From positions 1 to 64,000 of the forward strand of contig JAQGEQ010000015.1 in assembly GCA_034620365.1 (NCBI GenBank): DNA of 64,000 nucleotides, read 5' to 3'. Position numbers and translations under genes: made by a program. Numbering within the stretch: position 1 is the stretch's first letter; every line of letters starts with the position of its first letter. Positions 31,379 to 47,331 of the stretch are shown here, piece by piece. The notes under the pieces were generated by a model. That model was not told the DNA's origin. It saw nothing but the letters and a program-made list of their open reading frames with translations, and made no database searches. This stretch comes from Pegea sp. RAD2-039 (Eukaryota; Chordata; Thaliacea; Salpida; Salpidae).

Positions 31379-34300
31379 AGTTATCTCAAATATCTGATAT
31401 CTTCATTTCATCAGTACGACTAATAAATTGATTTTGGAACTTTTCAATTAGTTCGTTTCATAGAAAGTTATTGTTCTTTGCAAGTTTACTAAAAGCTTAA
31501 ACAAATAGATTGTTGTAAAATTATTAAAAGTAAAGAATAAAATAAGAAAAATCTACTTATTAACAATAATTAACGATTTTTCTTATTTGAAATTTGTTAA
31601 AAAACGGTTGATGAGTTTATGTAGACTTCTAGGAAAAACGCCAGATAACTGTAGTCATGAATAATGTATGTATCATTTAGTGCTGTTTGCTGGGTTAGCT
31701 TTATTTATATTTTGTTGAAAAAACTACTTAAAAGTTACATTCAACATTTCAAAACTTTCAGTAACAAGTTTTCTGAAGCACAGTATGATCTTGTCATCTA
31801 ATAAACTTCATGTTATAAGAATAATGAAGTTTAATTATTAACCAGAAATATTTCAGAGATGTCAAATATCAGTGAGCTTCTTGTAATACTAATGAGGAGA
31901 TGCCTGCTTCATTCGGTGTTGATGATGCCAAGATCGCCAAATTATAATTTCTTTCAACCTTTTAGCTTTACACAGATATCAAAATGAAGAAATACAAATT
32001 TTGTGAATTCGAAGAAAAGATTAAATAACTTTAAATAAACGTTTTTATCTCTGAACAAATTATAAAGTCTTTCTCCTTACATTTCTCGATGGTTCTTAAA
32101 AATGTAATAATTATTTGACTTTAAACAAGATAAAACCAACAAATATTTATCGAAAAGCTGTATTTTATATTTTTAGAAAATTAATCACCAACAAAGTTAT
32201 ATCATGAACTGAAATAAAAAAAGTTTTTTGAAAATGTATTTTTGATAAAATCCTTTAAAGAAATCAATCTAAATAAATGATTCTATAATGCTTTCATAAA
32301 GTACCAAAAGTCGATAAAATAGTTCCAAAGATTTCCAAAAAAATTAATTATAGAAGATTCAACTACAAAAACACTGATTAAAAAACTCTAAATAAATCAT
32401 GAACTTTGTACTATGATTTTAAGGGCGAAAGTACATGTGAAGCTAAATATACATTAACAGAAAACATAAATAAATTAAGTTTAAAAATTTGCATAGTACT
32501 TTAGCCCAACAAACCGAAATGGCTAGAGTTTTCATTGAACATTTCATTGAACTTGAGGTTTCAGAGACATTCATAAACTGATTATTGTGAGTATTTGCGA
32601 TGGTTTGTATATATATCAGAGATAAGACCACCAACAATCAAACATTTTATGTCTATTCTGAAATAAATAGCTTTTGAATATTTTTGTAGTTACTGGCATA
32701 CAGATAATGCCAGGTAATTATTTAACACTCGCTGTTGATGACTATACAAATGATGGTCATTCATATATTTTTCTTCCTTTAAACCTACACTATCTCAATG
32801 AGACTAATTCTAAAGTTGCTCAGTCTCTTCATTAAATATGATTATGATAACCTTTTGAAGTACAAACAAAGTTTAGTTGATGAAATATATCTAAAGATAA
32901 TTCATATTGTGGGTCGCATATTGCATATTCATTTTGACTAGTGGAATAATTTTACATCTAGCATCTTTCTCATAAGCTGGTAGAAAATGGTCAACTATCA
33001 ACTCCAATACCTTTTAATCACTAAAGGCAATGATGAAAATGTTTACCAGGTTAACAACAATTTGTATGATAGCTTTTGTTTAAATTCTAGAGGACAAAAC
33101 TAAAAGATATTAGTTTTGATGTGACAAAGTATCTAAAGAGGTTCTCGTACTAGGATTAGTTCTTCAGTTTTATATTTTTTGACACATTCTGGCAACATCT
33201 TCACCGCTCAATGAAAATCTTTTTAAATTTTTTTGGTTTTTTAATAACAGTTGCCTTATTTTAGACGAACATATTTCAATTATATAGAAATCTCTGATCA
33301 TGCCACATTTTTATCCAATCGCCGTGATATTTTTTAATTTGTTGTCCCGACCACACTTAAGAAATACACCAGAAGTCTTCTAAAAGTTGATTTTAATTTT
33401 CTACTATTAATTGATGACACAGAAAACCGTTAATTGACTTCTTTATTTATAGTTACCACCTTAGACTCTATAAATATGTGATAGCCATCAAGGTATTTGA
33501 ACAAATCTGAGGCGTGTACAGCCATCAAATGCAATCAGTTTGTGCTGATCAGTGCTATTCGATCCAAACGTGTTTAAGAAATCGGGTTTCTTCCAGTAAC
33601 GTCACTCTTTTATTGAAGGAAGTTTTGTTGTATGCTATTTCACTATTTTTTGAGGCAACTACTTGAGTAACGAAGAAGAAATCATGAGTGCATAATATGT
33701 AGTCTTCATCTTGTGTCACTTTAGAAGTTTTGCACCTTCTTATTATTCCGTGAGATGTTGGAGATTGCGTGTAATCTCAGAGATGATTTTTTACTTCTTC
33801 AATTTCATCATTCAAACAGAGATCGGCACTTTTTTTGAAATTATTAAGATACAACCCACTACTTTTCTTTATAAAAAAGTCGACATGTTTGACCAAAAAA
33901 AGTTTTGATAATCTTAAATCAGAGCAAATAGTAAGTTTTGGATTTTTTTTTCGGTTTCAAATATTGTCAATAAACTTTCTGTTAGAACGTATGTTTCTGA
34001 TAGACATACTTTTAAGATCAGTGTAATAATTTGATATATTTTCAGATATCTCTCATTCAAACAATCCATCAGATAGTAGTATTTTCATTCGGTAAATACG
34101 GTTTGGAATCATCTCTCTGACTCCAATATCGCCACCTACTCAACTAATTTTGTCAAGTGATAAATAATAGTTTTTTAGCTTTAAATGTTCGTAATTCTTA
34201 AACGTGGTATACTTATGTTGTGGTATTTAAGGTTCTCAGACCTGTGCAGTCTTTGTTTTGTGCTCGTTGAAAGGTTTGTAGCCACGCGTTAAATTAATAA

Positions 34301-34758
34301 TTTTGTGATGAAACTTCAACGAGTAAATTTTACGAATTCACAATCCAATTTATACAATGAAAAGAAAATTATCCAAATATTTATGGTATAAACTTACTTA
34401 TTGATGTAACCACGATTAGTAAGTTTGTCAATAATCATATAAAAATTACTAGGATAAACTAGAATGTGTGCTATCTGTAAAAGAATACTACAAAGTTGGG
34501 TATAAACTAATTTCGAAACAGAATAATGTTCTCAATGAAATAATTCTAAAGTCAGAATGAAACATAATTTAATAAAAAAAAACTTCCACGATAAAAACGG
34601 TTTAATAAGAACTCTGAAACTGACTTAGCTCTAAAAGAATTTATCAAATCTTTTTTATAAAAAAAATTGCATTCAATTTATTATAAAAAAGCAGGAAGAG
34701 ATGTAAAAAGAACAGTATGATTTAGGTGCGCAATCGCTGGTGAGGCAGTTTGAAAGCT
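31379..34758. other. Noncoding region with degenerate coding-like patches
   Basis: No intact gene. At about 31855-31985 a 130-bp patch of more even composition is open in several frames (minus: NLAILASSTPNEAG...). At about 32700-33110 the plus strand reads as protein-like pieces broken by stops and frame changes (NYLTLAVDDYTNDGHSYIFL, then LLKYKQSLVDEIYLKIIHIV, then ILLITKGNDENVYQ-like). This looks like an old pseudogene or transposon remnant whose family I cannot name. ORFs at 33711-34026 are chance frames. Confidence 0.4.
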
Positions 34759-34998
34759 TTAGGAACCATCAAAACAAACTAGTGCTCCATTCCAGCAGTC
34801 ACAAGTAACTGTATACCTCAACTCCTAGAAGAGCAGTCCAATTTCATAACACATCGACGGCTACCAACACCTGAATTTCACAAAGTATAAAAAAATTGAA
34901 GTTTTTAGTAAATAGTAAGTGTTGTTAGAAAAAGTTTTAATCAGAGCCACCAGACCAGACTTACCAATCCACAAATTGTATCATTCTGCAATCGATTG
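34759..34998 (-). CDS. Candidate 3' end of a Cys-rich secreted-type gene, partial
   Basis: Two minus-strand exons with good splice sites and matching phase: 34965-34998 (NRLQNDTICGL, donor GTAAGT) and 34759-34824 (ELRYTVTCDCWNGALVCFDG, then S and TAA; acceptor CTTCTAG). The joined end has four cysteines in a C-x9-C-x-C-x7-C pattern, as in small extracellular disulphide modules. Upstream exons were not found with confidence between 35.0 and 36.3 kb. An alternative frame through the same DNA (GSRRCVMKLDCSSRS) also exists, so the model is provisional. Confidence 0.35.
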
Positions 34999-36361
34999 CT
35001 AACAACTAAACCCGCTTCAACAAATCAAGTAAACCTCATTTGTAAATAACAACTTAAAGTTATCTTTATTAGATCTGAAATCTTTGCTGACAGATGATGA
35101 TAATTTTCGTCTAATGACATCTAGGATGACGTCATCATCAAATGAGTTGATGAATTTATGTTTGAAGTAGCTTCTAATTTCAAATTAGTCGAAATATAAA
35201 TGAAAGAGGAAATTTTATTGAAGATTTACTTGATAAGATATGAAAGATTCGTTCTCAAATTGCTGGTAACAAAGAAGACAATTTGAAAGTTTCAACATAA
35301 CTTTGTTTACTTCAATAGATCAAAACACATGGGTATAAAGAAGCAAAAAACAAGGAGACCCGATTCGTGTGATCCAAGATTTCAAATAAGAAAACTGACC
35401 GTTCTAAAATGCTGTTAAAAAACTGAAATTTGTCACAAAGCTTGCAATGAAATAACTAAAAACATAATAAAGAAACAAAATGAAACTGTAATAACAGAAA
35501 CCAACAAAAAAACATCAGCATCACATCTCGTGACTGAAATGCTAGTTAATTAGACAAATAAAAGAAAATAAACTAGTTAACATCGATTACGTCATGCTCA
35601 TCGAAATTTCGCAAGCAGAATACTAATGTGGAGCCTAATGTAGGTCTCTGTTACAACCAGTAACCAACCAACAAGTTGATTTTATTTGTACGATAAATTC
35701 ATCAAAAGCAAAACAGTAATCCTAATATAATCCAAATGAACTTAGCAGCCGCCAAAAAATCTAAACTTTAGTTGATTGTTGATAGCCAGATGGAACTACA
35801 GAACCCTACATCGATAAGACGGGAAGATTCTAACTAGAGATATTCCTATCAAACCTTAACGACGAGTTGTCCTATATTGAAATTCTATCTGAAATTTAAA
35901 AAAGTTGCAACTTATTAAAAATTTGGTAGGAAGTTGGGATTTGATGAGAGTATGAACTACTAGCTAACTTGTGGAAAATCATCCAGAGTGACAAAACCAA
36001 CAAATATCGGAAACTATAGGATTTACGTCATTTTCAAACAACAACAAATCAATCTTATAGATTTTTTATAATATTACAAATTCATAGCAAGAATATCTGG
36101 CCTAATCATCAAAATAATTGACAAAAACAAGTAAAGTATTATAGCAGGTTGTAGAACTGCAGGTTTTCGTTAACCAGCTAGCAGCAAAGTAATTTTTCGA
36201 ATACTATATGATAGATAAAACAAATCAATCTTCTAAATATCTCAACTAAAAATACAACTTTTTTGAGGAAAACTATTTTTGAAATAGTCATTGAAAGTTT
36301 TGAAAATTTGATGGGCAGCCACTAACCGTAGAAGGTTCGAGCTGTATGGTTGCTTGGAAAG
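34999..36361. other. Intergenic region, no clear gene
   Basis: Holds a TGACGTCA at 35127-35134 inside a partly palindromic GATGACGTCATC. A few short acceptor-preceded frames on the minus strand (for instance near 35580-35650 and 35760-35850) could be upstream exons of the Cys-rich candidate but are not supportable. Confidence 0.4.
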
Positions 36362-38700
<2,339 letters not shown>

Positions 38701-39091
38701 AATCTTTAACATATACGTATAAAATTTAACGCCAACTCCAAACTACAAATGTTTTGACCGAATTTATAAGAAAGGTATACAAAGCGGGACCTTCTAAAAA
38801 GTTAATAATTTTTCACACAGATTCATGCAGAGTAACTACAATTCTGCACAAGTTCCATAACATTAAGAAATGGTTAATTCATTCATAATTTATATATTTT
38901 CACTTTTAACCTTTTTAAATTAAATGAATGTATAGAATTATTTAAATGAAATAATTTAAAATCTATTTAAGAAGTTACTCAAAACTAGGTGTACTTGAAC
39001 AAAGTTGAAATCATAGCTCATTTTTTAAGCTTACAATTTTTAAGCTGACACCATTATAGCTGTCTGTACATCAGTTAAAGACAAATATATA
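38701..39091. other. 5' flank of the hnRNP gene, no other feature
   Basis: AT-rich sequence without ORFs. Probably contains the hnRNP promoter, but no motif can be defended. Confidence 0.45.
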
Positions 39092-39163
39092 GACGAGTAG
39101 TTAAATCAATTGACTCCTAATCCATTGTGCTTTGAAAACGTGGGTTCTACTTCCACCTTGTCG
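39092..39163 (+). repeat. tRNA-Arg(CCT)-like pseudo-tRNA or SINE head
   Basis: A loop CTCCTAA (anticodon CCT) lies between near-complementary arms ATTGA and TCCAT. It is followed by GTGGG TTCTACT TCCAC, a T-arm with a B-box-like GGTTCTACTTCC. The D-arm region (AGTTAAATC) is too short and the acceptor arms pair imperfectly (GACGAG with TTGTCGTC), so it is not a working tRNA. More likely an eroded tRNA gene or the head of a tRNA-derived SINE extending to about 39360. Confidence 0.45.
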
Positions 39164-41615
39164 TCGATGATTTGGTATGCCTCGCTATATTACACAACAC
39201 GATAACAAAGGCAGAAAATATCTCTCTAAATATACTTTCTAATTTTATCACTACCTTTGGGTTGTTTCTGAACAAGCATAAACCTACAACTTTTTGGCCA
39301 CTGTATTACGTCACTGTGCAACGGATCTGTAGAGTCATGTAGTTAGCACACGCTGCATTAAACTATTATAAAATCCCATATACTACTTCAGTCTACAAGG
39401 CTCAACCAAAAACTCAATTAATATAAAAGAGTAATTTTTAAGAGCTAAATTAAATTTAAGAGCTAATGATAACATTTTGCGATAATTATTTCAACTTTTT
39501 GATGATATTTTAAATAAAAGCCATATCAAGTATAATTAATTCTGCAGCTGCAACTGCTCTATAAACAGACATATGTAAAATTTGAGTGTCACTTTTTTGT
39601 TACAACTTATACCATCTAATTCGCGTAGATTTTCGTGGTTTTTAGTTGATTTATATGTAAGTTCTTTAAATGGAATAAATTTTTCTTAGAAAAAGGCTTT
39701 TACTTTAGAAGTATTTTTAACTAAATTATTTTTAATAGGTTGGTTATCTATCATGAAAGTTGATAAAAATATTTTTTGCAAAATATATTCACGTCAAAAT
39801 TTCATATTATATGCTGCAGATGTATTTGATAAACCTTTTAAATAGCAGGGTTATTCGATGAGCTACTGATAAACAGTAAAAACGTAAATGAAGCTGTTGA
39901 ACTAAAATGTTTACTCCATATATTTTCATTGTTTATGAAATATTATAACTTTATATTAGTCAGACCTCCAACAAGCACTATCGAGTTGGAAAATGTAATA
40001 AGAAATCCTAGTTATTGCTAATCATAGCAGGAGTGACAACAATAGGACGCTTTGAAACATAATTGTCAATTCTAGAAATTCAAATTTCGCTACTGATATT
40101 TATTTTGTCAATTGAGAAAAATTGATACAGCAAATTATGACTGTAAGAGTTATACAAATTATACGAACCTAAATTTTTATAGTTTAGATTAAAGAAATAC
40201 GTAAGATTAACGCATCAATACATTAGGTTTATATTAGATTTTGTAACTATGTCTGGTCAACATCGTTATTTTGTTTAGACTGCTTTGTATATCGTTTAAA
40301 TTATAAATTACACAGCTATCTTATTAAAAAATACAAATTGTTGTTGTTTGTATTAAATAGATTTTAAATCAAATTCTATAAATAGGCTTTGATTTCTTAC
40401 TAATCTTGCTAATAATATTTTATAATCATTGAATAAAAATGATACTTACCTATTTCTAGATTTTAAATCGTGAATATATTAATTAACATAATTTGATTTT
40501 TTAAAAGTGTACCTCTATTAAAATACTTAGTTATAAAGTGTGTTACTTTGTAAACAAACGGGAATTTGTGTATTATGTATTTATTTTCACTATATCCTTA
40601 TTTTTAATTTACCTGTATTGTTTTATTTTTAAGTGTATCTTATTGCATCAAACTTTTTAAAGATGAACTTAAAGTAATATAAACTTTTTCTATAGAAATA
40701 TAAAAAAATGTTATATCATTTGTCAAACATTTGTTTTTAATTTATTGTTTTTTCACTTTTAAAAGTAAAATTTCATTTTATTGTTTATATCATCAGATTA
40801 TGATTATCAATAAAGTTTCGACTAAATTTGAAATAATAATCTCTTTATTTTCAGAAAATTGATTTTTTTAAATTAATTAACTTAAAAATTTGTAATTATG
40901 TTCTTATTATAATTGTATTGTTATGTAAATAATAATATGGTAAATTATATATATATACAAAATATTCTTTTAATTTATTCAATCAGTGGTAATAAAATAT
41001 TATTTATCTTTTATAAATAAGACTTTGTTTAGAAACATATCACCTACTATTCTTATTATTATTGTTTCTATTACTTGCTTTCAAAAAAGACTTATATTTT
41101 CCTACTTATATAAGGATAATTATTTTTAATTAAAATGCTTTTAATACAACTTTTTATGCAAAATAAAGAATAACTTTATAATAAAGCTTATAATTAGATT
41201 CTTTATTTCACATTTGTATAAAATTAAATTAATAACATAATAATGAGTATGAATAAACAACCATAAAAGTATATCTTTTAACTCTGATTCATAAAAATAT
41301 GTTTTTTGTATAGCTATATTTTTTAGCATAAATTTTTGCTTCATTAAGAATCTAATTTAAGTTGTTATGATTTTCTATTAGTATAATTACATAATATCAC
41401 TTTGTTTAAATTGATTTATTAACTTGTACTATAACTTTAAAGCCCTATATTAATTTAAAACTTTTATTATTTGTATTATTAATGATTATTATAAATTACA
41501 ATATCTTTTATTTACAAATTTTATTTACACTAATTTTAGTTGAGAATTTGACTACTTTTGAAAATTTAATCAATTTTTAGATTTTCTTATACTGTCAAGT
41601 AATTGATCAAAATAT
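39164..41615. other. AT-rich intergenic region
   Basis: After the tRNA-like element (body perhaps to 39360) the DNA is extremely AT-rich up to the FAIM start. The minus ORF 41141-41344 is low-complexity and is not called. Confidence 0.55.
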
Positions 41616-43787
41616 ATGTCTAAATTAAAAAGATCTGGTGACTTGGTTGCTGTATGGGAAGTTGCTTTAAGCGATGGGGTTCATAAAATTAATTTTGAGC
41701 ATGGAACATCTAGTGGAAAAAGAGTGATAAAAGTTGATAATAAGGTTTGCTAAGATTAAAAAAAGTTTGTTTACATATTTATAAATTGTTTAAGTTTACA
41801 ACTAAAATTTGTTAAAGAGGTAACATCAAGCTGTAGCTAGCTTTAGCCATAAAATATTCATATAATACTAGACAGCCCTTCTCACACCTTCATTAAAAAT
41901 GTAATTCAAAATTTATTTAAGGAAATTATAAGAAAAGATTGGATGTTTAGGTTAGTTGGTCGAGAGACATTTACTATCGGAAAGCAGAAACTAGCAGGTA
42001 AAAAACTTGTTATAACTAGATGATAATTTTATATTTAGGCCATCAAGTGTTTTAGTAATTTTTATTAGTATTAGAACTTCTTAACAGGTGTATATAGTTT
42101 AAAAATATTTCATAAAACTGATTCTCTGAATGTTATAGTTTTTAGTTTATTCAAACAATAAGTTGATTTTTCTTCAATTATTTTTTCTTAAATCTTAATC
42201 ATTTGCAATTAAGACTGATAATTCACCTGAAAGTTTTAGAAAATCATCTAAAAATTAGATAAAACTTCACAACTAAACATTAAATAGCAAATCTATAGCT
42301 GTTACATATATAACAACTAATCTTACCTATTAATCACTTTTCTCATGAGATGTAGTTAAAACAATTTTTCTAGGAGTAAATAAAATAATTCTTTAAAGAG
42401 TTTTTCTTTCATCAAAAACTATTAATCATCTTTTTATTATTTATTATTATTAAAGCAACGGTTTTTGATCAAAGTATAGTTAACTATTGTTAAACATTTT
42501 TTATGATTAGTCTTGTGATATGACTTTTTATTGTGTGGTTAAAACAATTCAGCATAAAGCTCAAAGTTAATAGAGATAATACAAATAACATTGCTTAAAT
42601 GGAAGTCTTTACTACATAGATAAATATTCTATAATAACTTTGAATCTTTTCTGCTTTTTATGCGTTTAGCCCATATTGATATCAACGCCGTTTCTGGTCT
42701 CGCTTATGAATACACCTTGACTATTGATGGTAAAAGTCTGAAAAAATTTTTGGAGAATAAAGAGAAAACTAGTAGAGCTTGGACTTTAAAAATAGCTGGT
42801 ACTGACACTAGAATAGTTTTGGGTAGGTTAATACTTTTTCCTATTTGATGTCTTTAGTAGATTTTTTTATAATCATTAATTTCAATACGACAGTTTATTA
42901 TTTGTTAAGTTCATTGGACCTGTTTTTAACTGAAACAATTTGATTGAAAAAAACTTTCTTCTAACTTTAAAGTTTTGTTAAGTTGTTGTGAAAAACAAAG
43001 CTTTTCTGAGAACTGAAATCTATTTTGAGCATAAAACTTATTTTTAAACATATTACAAGAAACACTTCCGCATACAAAACAATTATTTTGTACGAAAGAT
43101 TTGTAGAAAAAAGTTACAAGTTTTCTTAATATTTACAAACTGTAGATGAGTTTTCATTGAAATTTATTCAACCCTTTTGGTTTGTAGTGTGATCATGTAT
43201 GGCTGGTATTTAATTTCCTTAAATAAATAATCTTGTGATTTCACCAAATACTTTCCCATTTCTCAACTCTTAGCTTTTACTTCAACGCTTGAGTGATTGT
43301 CGGAATTTATTATCAGACCTTCAATAAGTTTGTTATATCAGAAAATTTATTTTTACTACAAACATTGAAATCTAATTTTCTTCCAATTCTTTTGGTTTAC
43401 TAAATTTATATAAAAGTAGAAGTAGTTCCCTAATTTTGCATTCTCCATTAATTTTCTATTCAGTTTTTATGGTGATATTTTTTACTAAAATCTGATTGAT
43501 ATCATTCAGAGAAAGACACGATGGATGTATGGGCTAACGGTGACAAAGTAGAAACAACTGTAAGTTCCACCAATAGATTCTCATTTTATGATGATCAAAA
43601 TTCCCAAATCACTGAAGTTACATTTTTTGAGTTTTATATTCAGGGCGAGTTTACCGATGAAGGCACCGAAACACACTTTGAAGTTAACAACCATCCTTGT
43701 TATATCAAAGCTATTTCAAGTGGGAACCGACGAACTGGGATTATTCATGTACTGTACGTAGATAACAAAGTTATTCCAGATGCTTAG
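41616..43787 (+). CDS. FAIM: Fas apoptotic inhibitory molecule (FAIM), 5 exons, 183 aa
   Basis: Small soluble all-beta cytosolic protein that protects cells from Fas-induced death and from protein aggregation under stress (family knowledge). Exons 41616-41744, 41922-41997, 42670-42822, 43510-43559, 43644-43787, in phase, 552 nt; vertebrate FAIM short form is about 179 aa. Hallmarks in order: DLVAVWEVALSDGVHKI, FEHGTSSGKRV, WMFRLVGRETF, GLAYEYTLTIDGKSLKKFL, EKDTMDVWANG, GEFTDEGTETHF, CYIKAISSGNRRTGIIH, ending NKVIPDA. Residues are collinear with the family over the whole length. Treating 43560-43643 as an intron restores the family sequence ETTGEF; left in, it would add 28 residues with no counterpart. 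Confidence 0.95.
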
Positions 43788-45479
43788 CAGCCTTTTGACC
43801 AGCATCGCATCTGTTTTACTGTTTAGCTTCAACTAGAATTACTGTAATCTTCAAATATTTCATTTACTTAACAGAAAAGTTAATCTTTTACAACGATTTA
43901 TTATCTTTCTGTTTATTTTTTCAATTTAGTTTAGTATCCAACTTTATCATATCACAATTGTTAAAGTTTTTAAGAGATTCGTTTAATCTCTGATGGCTTT
44001 GTTTCATGGACTCAAAGTTAATAATCCGCAAACTCGATAATATTCAGTCGGGTATGCGGACTTGAAGTTGAGAAAATCCAAAATGAAATTGTCTGAAGAA
44101 AAAATGAAAATTTCTTCTGATTTGCAATTTTAAAATTCCGTCAATTTCAAAACAACCTTAATATTTAAAAAAAGTTAAATCTGTAAATTTTAGATAACCT
44201 TATCAAACATTTTACTTATTTTAATGTGACTTCATATACAATTAATTTATAGTTTTTATATTTGAATATTTTTATTACATTCTATCTTGCATAGTTCCAA
44301 AAATAAATAATTTATCTAAAAATGTTTTGAAAAAAATAACTAAATTTAAAATCTTTTTATGATTTTTTAGTTAGTGGCGAAGGTTGTAAATATTTTACTA
44401 CGAAAAACTGTTTTTAAATTACTTCATAGCTTTTTATCCTAATTATTCACCTAATTTAGACGATCGTGAATACTTTCTTTTAGTTTATTGATTTCATAAA
44501 CCATTCGTAAGAGTTTCCTTAGTGAGAGTTGGTTATTATTTTCAAATGAAGATGATTTCTACGTATCAGAAATTTGGATCTATGTCTTTTTCAAACGATT
44601 TTACGATTCAAATTTTCAATGAATGTTACTTTTATGCTATAAAATTCAGCTATCATATATAAATATCTTTTTCAAAATAGGGTTTAAGTTTAAACCAATT
44701 TTAATATTGTGATAAAACGATACATTACAATATTCATTTAGTCTTCTTTCAACTTGGATTTTATGATAAATTTAATTTACATCAAAAAGCTGTTATTTAA
44801 CCTTACATTAAAAACTTGCCTTAGTGTGTTTAGTTTCCTTAATTTTGATATGATTAAGTAAAGTTTTATTTTTTTGATAACAATGGTTGGTTTAAAAGCA
44901 TACTTTTATATTAAAATGTAACGAATTGAAATATTAACTAAACATGCTTTATGTTGTACTAGGTTTTTATTAATCACAAGACATACTTTTGGAGTTAAAT
45001 AAAGTTTTAATTAGTAAAAAAGGATGAACAATTTAATATAATCTGTTTTTAATATGATTTTTCATCTTACATTAGTATAAAATCTAATATCAATATAATA
45101 AAAATACTGTCGTAAAAATTTCTTGAGGAAAATAAAAAAAAATTAATATAAGAAAATATTAATATAAAAGTTTTATTAAAAAAGTCAAAATAGTTAGCTA
45201 AAAGGAAAAAAGTATAGGTAATTTAAAAAAAAGGCCATTCTCTCCTAATGATGTCATTGCTTGAATCGTTGTGAAAACAACTGCACTTAAGGTCAACATT
45301 TAATTCTCGTCGCCATTGCTATCAGTTTCTTGTGTAGGGTGTTGTCCCGCGCACTAGTTAGTTTGAGATTCAATGTTTTATGTTTATTCACGTTTAGATT
45401 ATCATACTGGTTGTGTTTTAACTTTTAGTGTAGTACTTTAAAGCTTATAAGTTTTTATAGTCAGTTAGTTTTATCAGAA
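43788..45479. other. Intergenic region between FAIM and the KANSL1-like gene
   Basis: 3' flank of FAIM followed by AT-rich DNA with no ORF. From about 45240 the composition becomes more even, leading into the promoter-like segment. Confidence 0.55.
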
Positions 45480-45880
45480 CGCTAGGCCTAGGTGATGTCA
45501 TTCTGATGGACGTGGCTGGTTCTGATACTGTGATCACGTGACTAAGCCTTCAATATTTCATATTAACAAGTTACCCACGGAGGGCGCTGCAATGAAAAAC
45601 ATGTTTTACGCGGGTTTAGCTCAATTATGACGTTTTATGGTTGATTCTTTTACTAACTTTTGATTATAAGTTTGTATACTTTTTGTTGATGGATAAATGT
45701 GTGCATAAATTTTTTACCAAAGGGCTATAAACTATTATTGTGATTTTTAACTTCCTTCAATTCATTTCCGTATTGACTGTTAGCACGTTTAGTAACTTTT
45801 ACATGGCTGAAGTGGTTTGCTACTGTAGTGACGTCATCACTAGTAGTCCATTTGTACGAGAATATTTGTCACGTGAAAAG
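45480..45880 (+). promoter_or_regulatory. Promoter-like segment with CRE and CACGTG E-boxes
   Basis: GC-richer than its flanks. Contains TCACGTGA at 45534-45541, TGACGTCA at 45829-45836, a second CACGTG at 45870-45875 (GTCACGTGA), and a TGATGTCAT half-match near 45493. These are sites for bHLH-zip (MITF/TFE/USF type) and CREB/ATF factors. It lies 1.5-1.9 kb before the first coding ATG of the KANSL1-like gene, so a 5'-UTR intron would be needed; the assignment is inference. Confidence 0.4.
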
Positions 45881-47331
45881 CTTACTAAAAATTACTTTTT
45901 AACATTTCTTTCATTATAGCTTTCCGATAAAATTACTTGAATTGAAGTTGAATTTTTTATTTTAATAACGATTATTTTGTTGCTGGGCCCTTTTGGTTGA
46001 GATATGAGCAAATATTTAAAAAATTGTATTAAAACATTTAATCAGCTTCAATTGTAAGTTTTTTTGATTCTATCAATTTTTAGGTCAACATATTTCTTTT
46101 CAAAGTGAATGTTTATGTTAATTTGAAATATAACAATATTTTTACAACTTTTAGTTGAATTTTTAGCTTTTTTAGTATACTTTAGATTTATAAATTTTGT
46201 TTTATAGTGCTGTAAGATAGATACTTTTTATATAAATTCATATCCAGTTAGTTTTGCATTTCATCTCTTCATGTTGCTTATTTGGATTCACTAAAATTTA
46301 TTAGTTTATTAATAAGTAAGCTTATATTATATATATAGTTATAAATTATATATAGCTTTAATATTTTTAGTTTATACATCAGATTTGACTGTAGAAAGAG
46401 ATCAGTTAAAAGTTCATATTCTAAATAAAGCTTTGATGGTGTTAATGTTCTAAGAATATATTTGTGAAGTTCTTATCTTTTTTTTATACATTTCATAAAC
46501 TTGAAATCATAGAGAAGTTTTTTTCTTGATTTTTCTTATAAGAGTTAAAAACCATTTAAAGACTTATTTGATAGATTTGAAAGTTTTATTATTTGAAAGA
46601 TTTATTTTAATGCTTATATTCTATAAAAGTAAAAGATTAAATGATTTTTTTATTGATAAAAATCTTTACATTGGCAGATTTTATATTACTGCTCTATATC
46701 AATAACTAAAGCTACTATATAAATTTATGTTGTTAAAAAAAGATTTGTAAAAATTATATTTTAATTGAATGAAACGTATTTGATAAACTTGGTTATTTCA
46801 ATTTCCAATAAAATTTATAAATTTCATGTTTTACCATCATTATTCTGGTTAAATATTTTATAGGAGATTATTTATCTATTTTCTCATATTTTAACTGTTA
46901 GTATTTATCTGCATTTTCTTTCAGCAATTGCTTTTTTTACTTTCTGTTTTTGGTTTTATTAAATTTTAATTCACCAATACTTTATTATTATGCTATTTTA
47001 ACATGGCATCTTAGTTGGAAATTTTATTTAATTTAGTTAATATTTAAAAAAAAAGTTTTAGTATGCTTATTTGTTTGAGCATTTTATAGAACATAAATTT
47101 TAATAGTAGACCAATTAAATGTAATTATTTTTGAAATATATTTACTTGTGAAATCATTAAGTTTTGTAATAGCATGTTTCTTTTAATTTTATTGCCTGCT
47201 AAATACTCTAAACTTTTTTACATTATCAAATGTTACATATCTTTGATATTATGAAATTATTAATTGGTTTAATTTTTCACCAAGTGAAATTTTTGGATAT
47301 TTAAAAGAAAGATTTTTGTATGAAATGACGG
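45881..47331. other. AT-rich region, probably 5'-UTR intron of the KANSL1-like gene
   Basis: No ORFs. TA-rich microsatellite-like sequence near 46320-46360. Position suggests it separates a distal promoter from the first coding exon. Confidence 0.35.

Noticed and set aside
33711..34026. Two overlapping plus-strand ORFs of 63-65 aa
   Set aside because: Phe/Leu-rich, overlapping in different frames, no splice context; treated as chance frames.
39092..39163. Functional tRNA-Arg gene
   Set aside because: The D-arm is too short, the acceptor stem pairs poorly and the variable region is too long, so it is reported only as tRNA-like.
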